6,347 nucleotides of DNA from Fimbriimonadaceae bacterium (GTDB lineage: Bacteria; Armatimonadota; Fimbriimonadia; Fimbriimonadales; Fimbriimonadaceae). Every line of letters starts with the position of its first letter. The stretch's first letter is position 1. Below the pieces are notes generated by a model. The model searched no databases, was not told where the DNA came from, and was given only the letters and a program-made list of their open reading frames with translations. Made by a program: the position numbers and the translations under genes. The stretch covers positions 1 through 6,347 of the forward strand of contig JAIBBE010000166.1 of the NCBI GenBank assembly GCA_019694835.1, given 5' to 3'. Positions 1 to 6,347 of the stretch are shown here, in pieces.

Positions 1-2831
1 TCGGCTGGCTCTACCAGTTCTACATCTCGGAGCGGAAAGACGAAGTCTTCGCCGGGTTCAGGAAGAACAAGAAAGCCGGCCCCGACGAGATCCCTGCCGC
101 GACCCAGCTCTTCACTCCGCATTGGATTGTCCGCTACCTGGTCGAGAACTCGCTCGGTCGGTTGTGGATGCTTAACCACCCAGACTCGGACCTGGCCAGC
201 CAGATGGACTATTACATCGATCCGATCGAGGACGAAACCGATTTCCTCGAAATCACCGGTCCCGAAGAACTCACGGTTGTCGATCCGGCCTGTGGATCAG
301 GCCACATGCTGACCTACGCCTTCGACCTTCTCTACTTGATCTATGAGGAGCAGGGTTATGCGCCTTCCGACATCCCAAGCCTGATCCTCACTCACAATAT
401 CTTCGGCACCGAGATCGATCCACGAGCAGGCGCCCTCGCCGCGTTCGCAGTCACGATGAGGGCTCGGTCCGCGCAGCGCACGTTCTTCGACAGAAAAATC
501 GAGCCAAACATCTGCGTGATTGAGCCAATCTCATTGACGGCCGACCAACTCGACTTTCTTGTTACGACGGGAGACGACAGGCAGGCAGAGGAAGACTTCT
601 GGAATCAGTTCGCTGAAGCAGACACACTAGGTGCTTTGATCCAGTCCAATCTTGACTTAACCACACGGCTTGCTCGTCATCTAGAAAAGCTCGACGTCAA
701 CGGAGACCTCCTCGACGCACACACTCTTGAGCGTGCGAAATGTGTCATTGACCAGGCCCAATACTTGGCTCCTCGGTACGCCGCGGTAGTCGCCAATCCC
801 CCTTACATGGGAAGCAAGAACATGGGCAAGCTCCTAAGCGAATGGCTGCGGGGGCGGCAGAAGAGCGGAAAAATGGATCTATACGCCGCATTCATAGAGC
901 GGGCAGTGAGTCTTTGTGTGAGTCGCGGGCTGATCGGGATGGTGACCATGCACGGATGGTTGTTCCTTTCCAGCTATGACGGCCTCCGTTCCAAACTGCG
1001 ACGATATTGGTCCGTTGTAACGTTGGCACATCTCGGTGCGGGCGCCTTTGAGGAACAGAGCGGAGAAGTCGTATCCGCTGCTGCCTTCGTGCTGAGAAAC
1101 TCCGGATCCGACGTCTCAGGTGCTTACTTTCGACTTACGGATGTGCCTAAGAAGACAAAGAAGTTGGCTAGTAGTAGCGCTTTCCGCGATTCCGACAGCG
1201 TTCGACGGTTCAACGTGCAGCTCAATGATCTCGATGTGGTCCCCGGGGGCGTACTAGCGTACTGGCTCACACCTGAAGACCTCAGTGCGTTCGAGAGCCT
1301 GCCAACGGTGGGCTCCCACACTGACACACGATCTGGCATGGCGACGGGAGATAACGAAAGGTTCCTACGGTACTGGTGGGAAGTGTCACGGGGCAGGGTT
1401 GGGCTGGGCCTAAAGAACGCTTCCGAGTCGATCGAAGCTGGCGTGGTCTGGGTGCCGTACAACAAGGGTGGACGTGCCAACAGATGGTACGGCAACAATG
1501 AGTTGGTGGTGAACTGGTACAACGACGGCGAGCTAATTAAGCGAACTAAGGCCGAGAATCTCGCCGCCGGCAAGGTCACAGCCAATAACGCGAAGGTATG
1601 GAATCAGGATCGATTCTTCTTGCCATCCGTTACATGGTCAGCTATCGGCACCGGCAGACTTGCGGCCAGGTACTCGGAGCAAGGATCGATATTTGACACT
1701 AAAGGGCAGTGCCTGTTCGTCGATAGCGAGAACCTGCGCTATTACTATTTGGCGCTGCTAAATTCTGGTCCCGCAAACCGCTTCCTCGAAGCTCTCTCGC
1801 CGACATTGGATTTTAATTCCGGGTCAATCGCGAAGGTTCCGGATCCGCGAGGGCGAGTTGATATCGCCGCGATTGCCAAGCTTGCCCGAGACGCGGTCGC
1901 CGTTCAGCAGGAGTCCTGGGACCGGCATGAGGTCTCGTGGAGCTTCGACGCGTTCGCCGGTTTGTCTCCCGGCCGACTTGAGGAGGTTGTTCTGGCCGAC
2001 TCGAGCGCGTGGCGCGTCAAGACTCAGGCTCTGAAAACAATTGAGCAAGAGATCGACGGGGTCCTTCTCAAGGCTTATGGATTGCGAATGGAGCCGGACG
2101 TTGCCCCCGTGGCAGATCTTCGCCAGTCCGTTAGTTCAACCATGGTTGACCTAGCGTCATACGCGGTAGGTTGCATGTTCGGTCGATACTGTCTTGACGT
2201 ACCGGGGCTGATCCTCGCCGATCAGGGTGCGACGTTGGAAGACTACCTTGCGAAGGTTCCCACTCCCACATTCATGCCAGATCAGGACAACGTGATCCCG
2301 ATCGTGGATGGGGACTGGTTCGAGGACGATATCGTTGAGCGATTCCGGCAGTTCCTCCGTGTCGCGTTCGGTGAACGGCACTTTGAGGAGAACCTTCGCT
2401 TCGTCACCGAATCTCTTGGCGTGAAGAGTTTGCGGAACTACTTCGTGATGCACTTCTACAAGGACCATGTCAAGCGGTACAAGAAACGTCCGATCTACTG
2501 GATGTTTTCGAGTCCCAATGGAACTTTCAACGCCCTTGTTTATATGCACCGCTACACGCCATCGACCGTCTCGACGGTGCTCAACGAGTATCTACGGGAG
2601 TTCCAGGCGAAACTCAAGGCAAGCCTCGAACGCGCCGAGCGCTCCAACATGGCGAAGGAAGCCGAGCAGCTCCGCAAGGCCCTGATGGAGCTGGAGGCAT
2701 ACGAGCACGATGTGCTTTACCCGCTGGCCTCGCAAAACATCGCCATCGACCTGGATGATGGCGTGAAGGAGAACTACCCCAAGTTCCAGGGTGCCCTGAA
2801 AAAGGTGGCGGGGCTGGAGGCAAAGGATTGA
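1..2831 (+). CDS. pglX: BREX type 1 adenine-specific DNA methyltransferase PglX (BrxX), 5'-truncated by window edge
   Basis: PglX uses S-adenosylmethionine to methylate adenine in a short asymmetric DNA motif, the self-mark of BREX. The frame is open from base 3, giving 942 visible residues; numbering below starts there. Complete type 1 PglX proteins are around 1,200 residues, so roughly 250 N-terminal residues lie upstream. The ATG at 162 is internal, because the conserved motif X-like stretch QLFTPHWIV (residues 35-43) precedes it. SAM-binding motif I, DPACGSGH, is at residues 94-101 (282-305). Catalytic motif IV, NPPY, is at 265-268 (795-806), followed by a conserved GMVTMHGW segment. The target-recognition region begins near GMATGDNERF (residue 445) and includes WVPYNKGG (483 on). 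The C-terminal domain contains RPIYW (near 829) and ends with a charged helical stretch and DDGVKENY. No frameshift or missing catalytic residue is visible. The stop codon overlaps the pglZ start. Family assignment is very secure; the N-terminus is unseen. Confidence 0.96.
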   Translation, partial: GWLYQFYISERKDEVFAGFRKNKKAGPDEIPAATQLFTPHWIVRYLVENSLGRLWMLNHPDSDLASQMDYYIDPIEDETDFLEITGPEELTVVDPACGSGHMLTYAFDLLYLIYEEQGYAPSDIPSLILTHNIFGTEIDPRAGALAAFAVTMRARSAQRTFFDRKIEPNICVIEPISLTADQLDFLVTTGDDRQAEEDFWNQFAEADTLGALIQSNLDLTTRLARHLEKLDVNGDLLDAHTLERAKCVIDQAQYLAPRYAAVVANPPYMGSKNMGKLLSEWLRGRQKSGKMDLYAAFIERAVSLCVSRGLIGMVTMHGWLFLSSYDGLRSKLRRYWSVVTLAHLGAGAFEEQSGEVVSAAAFVLRNSGSDVSGAYFRLTDVPKKTKKLASSSAFRDSDSVRRFNVQLNDLDVVPGGVLAYWLTPEDLSAFESLPTVGSHTDTRSGMATGDNERFLRYWWEVSRGRVGLGLKNASESIEAGVVWVPYNKGGRANRWYGNNELVVNWYNDGELIKRTKAENLAAGKVTANNAKVWNQDRFFLPSVTWSAIGTGRLAARYSEQGSIFDTKGQCLFVDSENLRYYYLALLNSGPANRFLEALSPTLDFNSGSIAKVPDPRGRVDIAAIAKLARDAVAVQQESWDRHEVSWSFDAFAGLSPGRLEEVVLADSSAWRVKTQALKTIEQEIDGVLLKAYGLRMEPDVAPVADLRQSVSSTMVDLASYAVGCMFGRYCLDVPGLILADQGATLEDYLAKVPTPTFMPDQDNVIPIVDGDWFEDDIVERFRQFLRVAFGERHFEENLRFVTESLGVKSLRNYFVMHFYKDHVKRYKKRPIYWMFSSPNGTFNALVYMHRYTPSTVSTVLNEYLREFQAKLKASLERAERSNMAKEAEQLRKALMELEAYEHDVLYPLASQNIAIDLDDGVKENYPKFQGALKKVAGLEAKD
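1290..1860 (+). other. PglX target-recognition region (within pglX)
   Basis: This is the part of PglX that should contact DNA and set the methylation motif. In sequence it runs from the block before GMATGDNERF (residue 445 of the visible fragment), through WVPYNKGG and the following WYGNNE, to the SPTLDF and GSIAKVPDP segment near residues 600-615. These blocks resemble the conserved scaffold that brackets variable recognition segments in PglX and related type IIG-like methyltransferases. The exact borders are inferred by position after the NPPY domain, not from a structure. The target motif cannot be predicted from this sequence by eye. Confidence 0.6.
2816..2820 (+). promoter_or_regulatory. 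Ribosome binding site of pglZ
   Basis: GGAGG lies seven bases before the TTG at 2828, inside the last codons of pglX. A perfect Shine-Dalgarno core at ideal spacing supports TTG as the pglZ start. No in-frame ATG or GTG stands at a better position. Confidence 0.8.
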
Positions 2832-5326
2832 GCAAGTGCGCCGCCGTCAGGCCACACTTGGAGCGTCGTTTCGACGAGCACCGGCTCGTGTTCTGGCATG
2901 ACCCTGAAGGCCAGTACGCCGCGGAGCTTGATGAACTCGATCTGCAGGGCGTCACCACGCTGACCATCTCCAACGATGAGTACGGCATCAAGCATCGGCT
3001 TCTCCTCGAGCAGCCGGACGACAAGTTCCTCGTGTACCGGGCCGGGCCGGTGCCTCCCGATACCGCCAACTGGTTGCTCGACCTGGAACTTGCTTACGGC
3101 GTCTTCGCGGCCGATCGTAGCTCGCTTGTATCCCAAGACCTGGGACTGACCGCTGGAGGCATCAGCGAAGTCGTCCAACAGCACGAGATGTTCTTCAATT
3201 CCGGAAAGCGCGTCCAGCGTCTCAAGGAACTGCTGCTGCCCGACGACGATGCCCTGAGGCTTCAGGCCAAGATGTCGGCGGTAGTGCTGGGGCAGAAAGA
3301 GCACGCGCTGGAAGAGATCACACGAACTTTGCTGGCCGAGAATGCACGAGATCAGACCGCGAAGTACGACAGCCTGTCTGATTTCGGCCTTGACGTCTTC
3401 TTCTGGCAAGGGGTCGAGGACATCTATGGCTACAAGTCGCATGAACCGAGGATGGGCGACTTCGTCATGTGGATCTTCGAGGCCGCCGAGAACAACTTCG
3501 CGGGCGAACCATCGAGGGCCCTGCATAACCTGCGCCGAGACTTTGGGAGTTGGCGGTTCAATCCAGTAAGCAGCGACGCCATGCTTGCGTTGGCGAAGCG
3601 GGTCGAGGAAGTGACGGGCTACGCCGACCGGGTTTCCGAGATGTCGTTTCGCGAGCTCGTGGACGATGATCTGTTCGAGAAAACCGACGAGCAGATCATT
3701 GGAAGTCTGTGTGATGCGGTGGTCGGCCAAACGGTGTCGGCGCGAGAGGTCGCCGACGTCGTGAATCGTCGTCAGCGAAGCCTGTGGATCGACAGATATC
3801 GCCCGCTCTACACGGCATTAGGCGCGGCAGCTGAGCTGATCGCCGAGTTGAACGCGACCGACTTCACGGTCTCCTCGTTGGACGAAGGGGTGGAGCGTTA
3901 TCGCACAGAATGGTTCCGCATCGATCAGCTCTATCGTCAGTTCACCCACGCGCGTCGCACTTTCGAAGGACCGCACCCACTTGAAGCGCTGCGAGATCAG
4001 GTCGAGAAGCTATACACGAACAAGTTCGTGTACGAACTGGGCAACGCCTTCCAAAAGCAAGTCGATGCCTCAGAACAATGGGCGTCTTCTACGTTCCGCT
4101 CACAGAAATCGTTCTACTTGGACTACGTCGAGCCGCTGACGCGGGACGACAAAAAAGCAGTTGTTGTCATATCCGATGCCCTCCGCTATGAGGTGGCCGA
4201 GGAGCTCGCATCCCGCATCCGCCAAGAGGATCGTTTCGACGCTAAGCTCGATGCGGTGTTGGGCGTGCTTCCGAGCTACACGCGACTCGGGATGGCGGCG
4301 CTGCTGCCCCATCAAACGCTTGAGCACTCACCGGACGGCAAAGCTGTCCTCGCCGACGGCCAGCCGACCGATGGCACTGCGTCTCGGGGCAAGATCCTTG
4401 AGAGCGTCGATGGTGCCGCCGTTCAATCGGAAGACTTCAAAGCGCTCAGCCCGGACGAACGTCGCGAACTTTTCAAGCGGCACCGGATCCTCTACATCTA
4501 TCACGACGCGATCGACGCCATGGGAGACAAGCAGACCACCGAGCGACGGGTATTCGAAGCAGCCGAACAGGCCCTGAACGAGGTTGTTGATCTGGTCAAG
4601 AAAGCGGCGAATGCCAACGCGACCAACATCTTCGTCACGTCGGACCATGGCTTCCTCTTCCAGGAGGAGGCTCTACCCGAGCAATTCTTCTTGTCTGACT
4701 CGCCGCAGGGTGACGACATCCTGGTCAAGCATCGGCGGTACGTGCTCGGGCACGGGCTCAAAGCCTCTTCGTCATTCGCCAGCTTCAGTTCAAGCCAACT
4801 GGGTCTCGGCAGCGACATTGAGGTGCAGATCCCCAAGTCAATCCATCGGCTCAGGCTGCCCGGTGGCGGGTCGCGATTCGTCCACGGAGGAGCGACCTTA
4901 CAAGAAGTGGTGTTGCCGGTCCTAACGGTTAACAAGAAACGCAAGAGCGACACTCGCCTGGTCAATATCAAGATTTTGCCAGACACAGACAAGATCACTA
5001 CCGGACAGTTCGTGGTCCGGCTTTTTCAGTCGGACGCAGTCAGTGACAAAGTGCAACCGCGGATTCTGAGGGCTGGCCTTTACGTGGGAGAGACCTTGGT
5101 ATCGGACGATCCGCCTCCAGAGCTGACCTTCGACTCGGCATCGGAAGAGCAGCGTGACCGATACCAGAGCATTTGTCTGCTACTTGGCAAGAGAGCGGAC
5201 GACTACAACAACCGCAACGTTGAATTTCGCCTTGAAGAACGCATCCCCAACACGAACCAATGGCGCGTTTACGAGAAAGCGATCTACACCCTGAAACGAT
5301 CCTTTACATCGGACTTCGACTTCTGA
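2828..5326 (+). CDS. pglZ: BREX type 1 phosphatase-fold protein PglZ (BrxZ)
   Basis: PglZ is an alkaline-phosphatase-superfamily core protein of BREX, required with PglX for methylation and phage defence; its physiological substrate is not settled. The 832-residue product matches the usual size of type 1 (type A) PglZ, about 800-870. The start is TTG, overlapping the pglX stop as TTGA, with GGAGG seven bases upstream. Residues 1 to about 430 are a largely helical N-terminal region, including a conserved W-D-R-Y-R-P-L-Y stretch. The phosphatase core follows: D450 in VVISDALRYE, a candidate nucleophile T485 in LPSYTRLGM, H559/D560 in YHDAIDAMGD, D606/H607 in TSDHGFLF, and H686 in HGGATLQE. These have the order and spacing of metal ligands in the superfamily; roles are inferred by motif. 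From about residue 712 there is a C-terminal, probably beta-rich domain. All key residues are present, so it should be active. brxL follows 10 bases downstream. Confidence 0.96.
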   Translation: MSKCAAVRPHLERRFDEHRLVFWHDPEGQYAAELDELDLQGVTTLTISNDEYGIKHRLLLEQPDDKFLVYRAGPVPPDTANWLLDLELAYGVFAADRSSLVSQDLGLTAGGISEVVQQHEMFFNSGKRVQRLKELLLPDDDALRLQAKMSAVVLGQKEHALEEITRTLLAENARDQTAKYDSLSDFGLDVFFWQGVEDIYGYKSHEPRMGDFVMWIFEAAENNFAGEPSRALHNLRRDFGSWRFNPVSSDAMLALAKRVEEVTGYADRVSEMSFRELVDDDLFEKTDEQIIGSLCDAVVGQTVSAREVADVVNRRQRSLWIDRYRPLYTALGAAAELIAELNATDFTVSSLDEGVERYRTEWFRIDQLYRQFTHARRTFEGPHPLEALRDQVEKLYTNKFVYELGNAFQKQVDASEQWASSTFRSQKSFYLDYVEPLTRDDKKAVVVISDALRYEVAEELASRIRQEDRFDAKLDAVLGVLPSYTRLGMAALLPHQTLEHSPDGKAVLADGQPTDGTASRGKILESVDGAAVQSEDFKALSPDERRELFKRHRILYIYHDAIDAMGDKQTTERRVFEAAEQALNEVVDLVKKAANANATNIFVTSDHGFLFQEEALPEQFFLSDSPQGDDILVKHRRYVLGHGLKASSSFASFSSSQLGLGSDIEVQIPKSIHRLRLPGGGSRFVHGGATLQEVVLPVLTVNKKRKSDTRLVNIKILPDTDKITTGQFVVRLFQSDAVSDKVQPRILRAGLYVGETLVSDDPPPELTFDSASEEQRDRYQSICLLLGKRADDYNNRNVEFRLEERIPNTNQWRVYEKAIYTLKRSFTSDFDF

Positions 5327-5328
5327 GG
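5325..5328 (+). promoter_or_regulatory. Ribosome binding site of brxL
   Basis: GAGG overlaps the pglZ stop codon (TGA at 5324-5326) and stands eight bases before the ATG at 5337. This spacing supports that ATG as the brxL start and suggests that brxL translation is helped by ribosomes finishing pglZ. Confidence 0.65.
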
Positions 5329-5336
5329 CACGTGAC

Positions 5337-6347
5337 ATGAGCGACGAGGACAACACCCAAGAAGCCGGTCATCAGGTTCCCGAGCAGACCGCCCTCGACC
5401 GGAAGATCAACCAGCATTTCGCCGGCGTGGTGGTGCGCAAAGATCTGGTGAAGGCCGTCAAAGGCAACGCAATCGTGCCCTCATACGTACTTGAGTACCT
5501 ACTCGGTCAGTACGCCGCCTCCGATGACGAGGCGACGATCCAGGCGGGCATCGACTCTGTGCGAAAGATCCTCGCCGATCACTATGTCCATCGCAATCAG
5601 TCCGAGCTGATCAAGTCCACCATTCGCGAGCGGGGCCGACACAAAGTCATCGACAGGGTCACGGTGACGCTTAACGAAAAGGACGATGTTTATGAAGCAG
5701 AGTTCGCGAACCTGGGCATCAAGCAGGTTCTAGTCGGACCGTCAATCGTCAAAGCCCATCCGAAGCTGCTCGTAGGCGGGGTTTGGTGCATCTGTGACAT
5801 CGAGTACATGCACAGCGAAGACCCACGAGCCGTGCCCTGGATCCTTGGTTCGATCAAGCCAATTCAGCTCTCCAGCTTCGACTTTGAGGGTTACGTCGCG
5901 GCTCGCAGAAAGTTCTCGACGGACGAATGGATCGATCTATTGATCCAATCCGTTGGGTTCAATCCGGAACTCTTCGGCCGCCGCGCGAAGCTGATTCAGC
6001 TGGTTCGTCTGATTCCTTTCGTAGAGCGCAACTACAACCTGATTGAGCTCGGTCCCAAGGGCACAGGCAAGTCCCACATCTACTCTGAGTTTTCGCCGCA
6101 CGGGATGCTGATTTCGGGTGGAGAGGTGACGGTACCGAAGCTCTTCGTGAACAATTCCAACGGGCGCATAGGGTTGGTCGGCTACTGGGATGTTGTCGCC
6201 TTCGACGAATTCGCGGGTAGAAAGAAACGCGCCGACAAATCACTCGTCGACATCCTGAAGAACTACATGGCGAACAAGTCATTCTCTCGTGGCGTCGAAA
6301 CGCTCGGTGCCGAAGCATCGATGGCGTTCGTCGGAAACACGTCGCAC
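5337..6347 (+). CDS. brxL: BREX Lon-like AAA+ protein BrxL, 3'-truncated by window edge
   Basis: BrxL is an AAA+ ATPase with a Lon-like C-terminal part; characterised members form hexameric rings that bind DNA, and they are needed for phage exclusion in type 1 BREX. The ATG at 5337 opens a frame of 337 codons that runs off the window without a stop; full-length BrxL is about 680-700 residues, so about half is present. The first 18 or so residues are acidic and poorly conserved. The BrxL N-terminal domain then begins at TALDRKINQHFAGVVVRKDL (residue 18 on), with VPSYVLEYLLG, IRERG and SNLGIK-like (here ANLGIK) blocks. Walker A is GPKGTGKS at 239-246 (K245), Walker B is VVAFDE with D290/E291, and a sensor-1-like asparagine is N334 in GNTSH at the window end. 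Arginine fingers and the Lon-like domain lie beyond the window. It follows pglZ by 10 bases and is almost certainly co-transcribed. Confidence 0.95.
   Translation, partial: MSDEDNTQEAGHQVPEQTALDRKINQHFAGVVVRKDLVKAVKGNAIVPSYVLEYLLGQYAASDDEATIQAGIDSVRKILADHYVHRNQSELIKSTIRERGRHKVIDRVTVTLNEKDDVYEAEFANLGIKQVLVGPSIVKAHPKLLVGGVWCICDIEYMHSEDPRAVPWILGSIKPIQLSSFDFEGYVAARRKFSTDEWIDLLIQSVGFNPELFGRRAKLIQLVRLIPFVERNYNLIELGPKGTGKSHIYSEFSPHGMLISGGEVTVPKLFVNNSNGRIGLVGYWDVVAFDEFAGRKKRADKSLVDILKNYMANKSFSRGVETLGAEASMAFVGNTSH

Noticed and set aside
2774..3730. Long minus-strand open frame of 318 codons across the pglX/pglZ junction
   Set aside because: It is fully antisense to conserved PglX and PglZ coding sequence. 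It shows no recognisable domain and is the kind of shadow frame expected opposite C/G-ending codons.
657..4900. TTA leucine codons at 657 (pglX), 3818 and 4898 (pglZ) as possible bldA-type control
   Set aside because: TTA control is meaningful in very high G+C Streptomyces. At about 55-60% G+C a few TTA codons are unremarkable, and the host is not known.
4501..4998. Minus-strand frames of 165 and 106 codons opposite the pglZ catalytic core
   Set aside because: They overlap each other and the most conserved part of pglZ. Their translations are low-complexity and rich in Ser, Arg and Leu, as in out-of-frame reading.
5327..5336. Possible separate promoter or terminator between pglZ and brxL
   Set aside because: The gap is only 10 bases, with no hairpin or T-run. 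The ribosome binding site overlaps the pglZ stop, which fits one transcript.
5959..6318. Minus-strand frame of 119 codons near the window end
   Set aside because: It is antisense to the Walker A and Walker B region of brxL, and its translation is very rich in Arg, Ser and Cys, as expected for a shadow frame.
1..6347. Type 2 BREX (Pgl) or a stand-alone type IIG restriction enzyme instead of type 1 BREX
   Set aside because: brxL directly after pglZ and the PglZ length of 832 fit type 1. A type IIG enzyme would not come with PglZ and BrxL partners.

Overview
This window holds part of a BREX (bacteriophage exclusion) type 1 defence island. It carries the last three core genes in the order pglX (brxX), pglZ (brxZ), brxL, all on the + strand and packed as one operon. 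It is a known type of system, not a new one. I recognised the families from protein motifs read by eye; no database search was run.

Layout. Bases 1-2831 are the 3' part of pglX, an adenine-specific DNA methyltransferase. Its frame is open from the first base, so the gene begins upstream of the window. Bases 2828-5326 are a complete pglZ, a predicted alkaline-phosphatase-superfamily protein of 832 residues. It starts with TTG inside the pglX stop (TTGA overlap). After a 10-base gap, bases 5337-6347 are the first 337 codons of brxL, an AAA+ Lon-like protein whose frame is still open at the window end. There is no gene-free stretch longer than 10 bases. I see no RNA gene, mobile element, CRISPR array, terminator or obvious promoter. 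brxA, brxB and brxC would be expected upstream, and the rest of brxL downstream.

How the genes work together. In characterised type 1 BREX, PglX methylates the sixth-position nitrogen of one adenine in a short non-palindromic motif and so marks the host chromosome. The same gene set blocks replication of unmarked phage DNA without obvious cleavage. PglZ is needed for methylation and defence, and BrxL is needed for defence but is often dispensable for methylation. All catalytic motifs visible here are intact, so the system looks functional as far as the window shows.

Organism. Hand counts of sampled lines give about 58-61% G+C at the ends of pglX and the start of pglZ, with many codons ending in C or G. 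One gene starts with TTG behind a strong GGAGG. This fits a moderate-to-high G+C bacterium such as an actinobacterium, but BREX is widely transferred and the host cannot be fixed from this window. The central part of pglX, including its target-recognition region, is somewhat lower in G+C.
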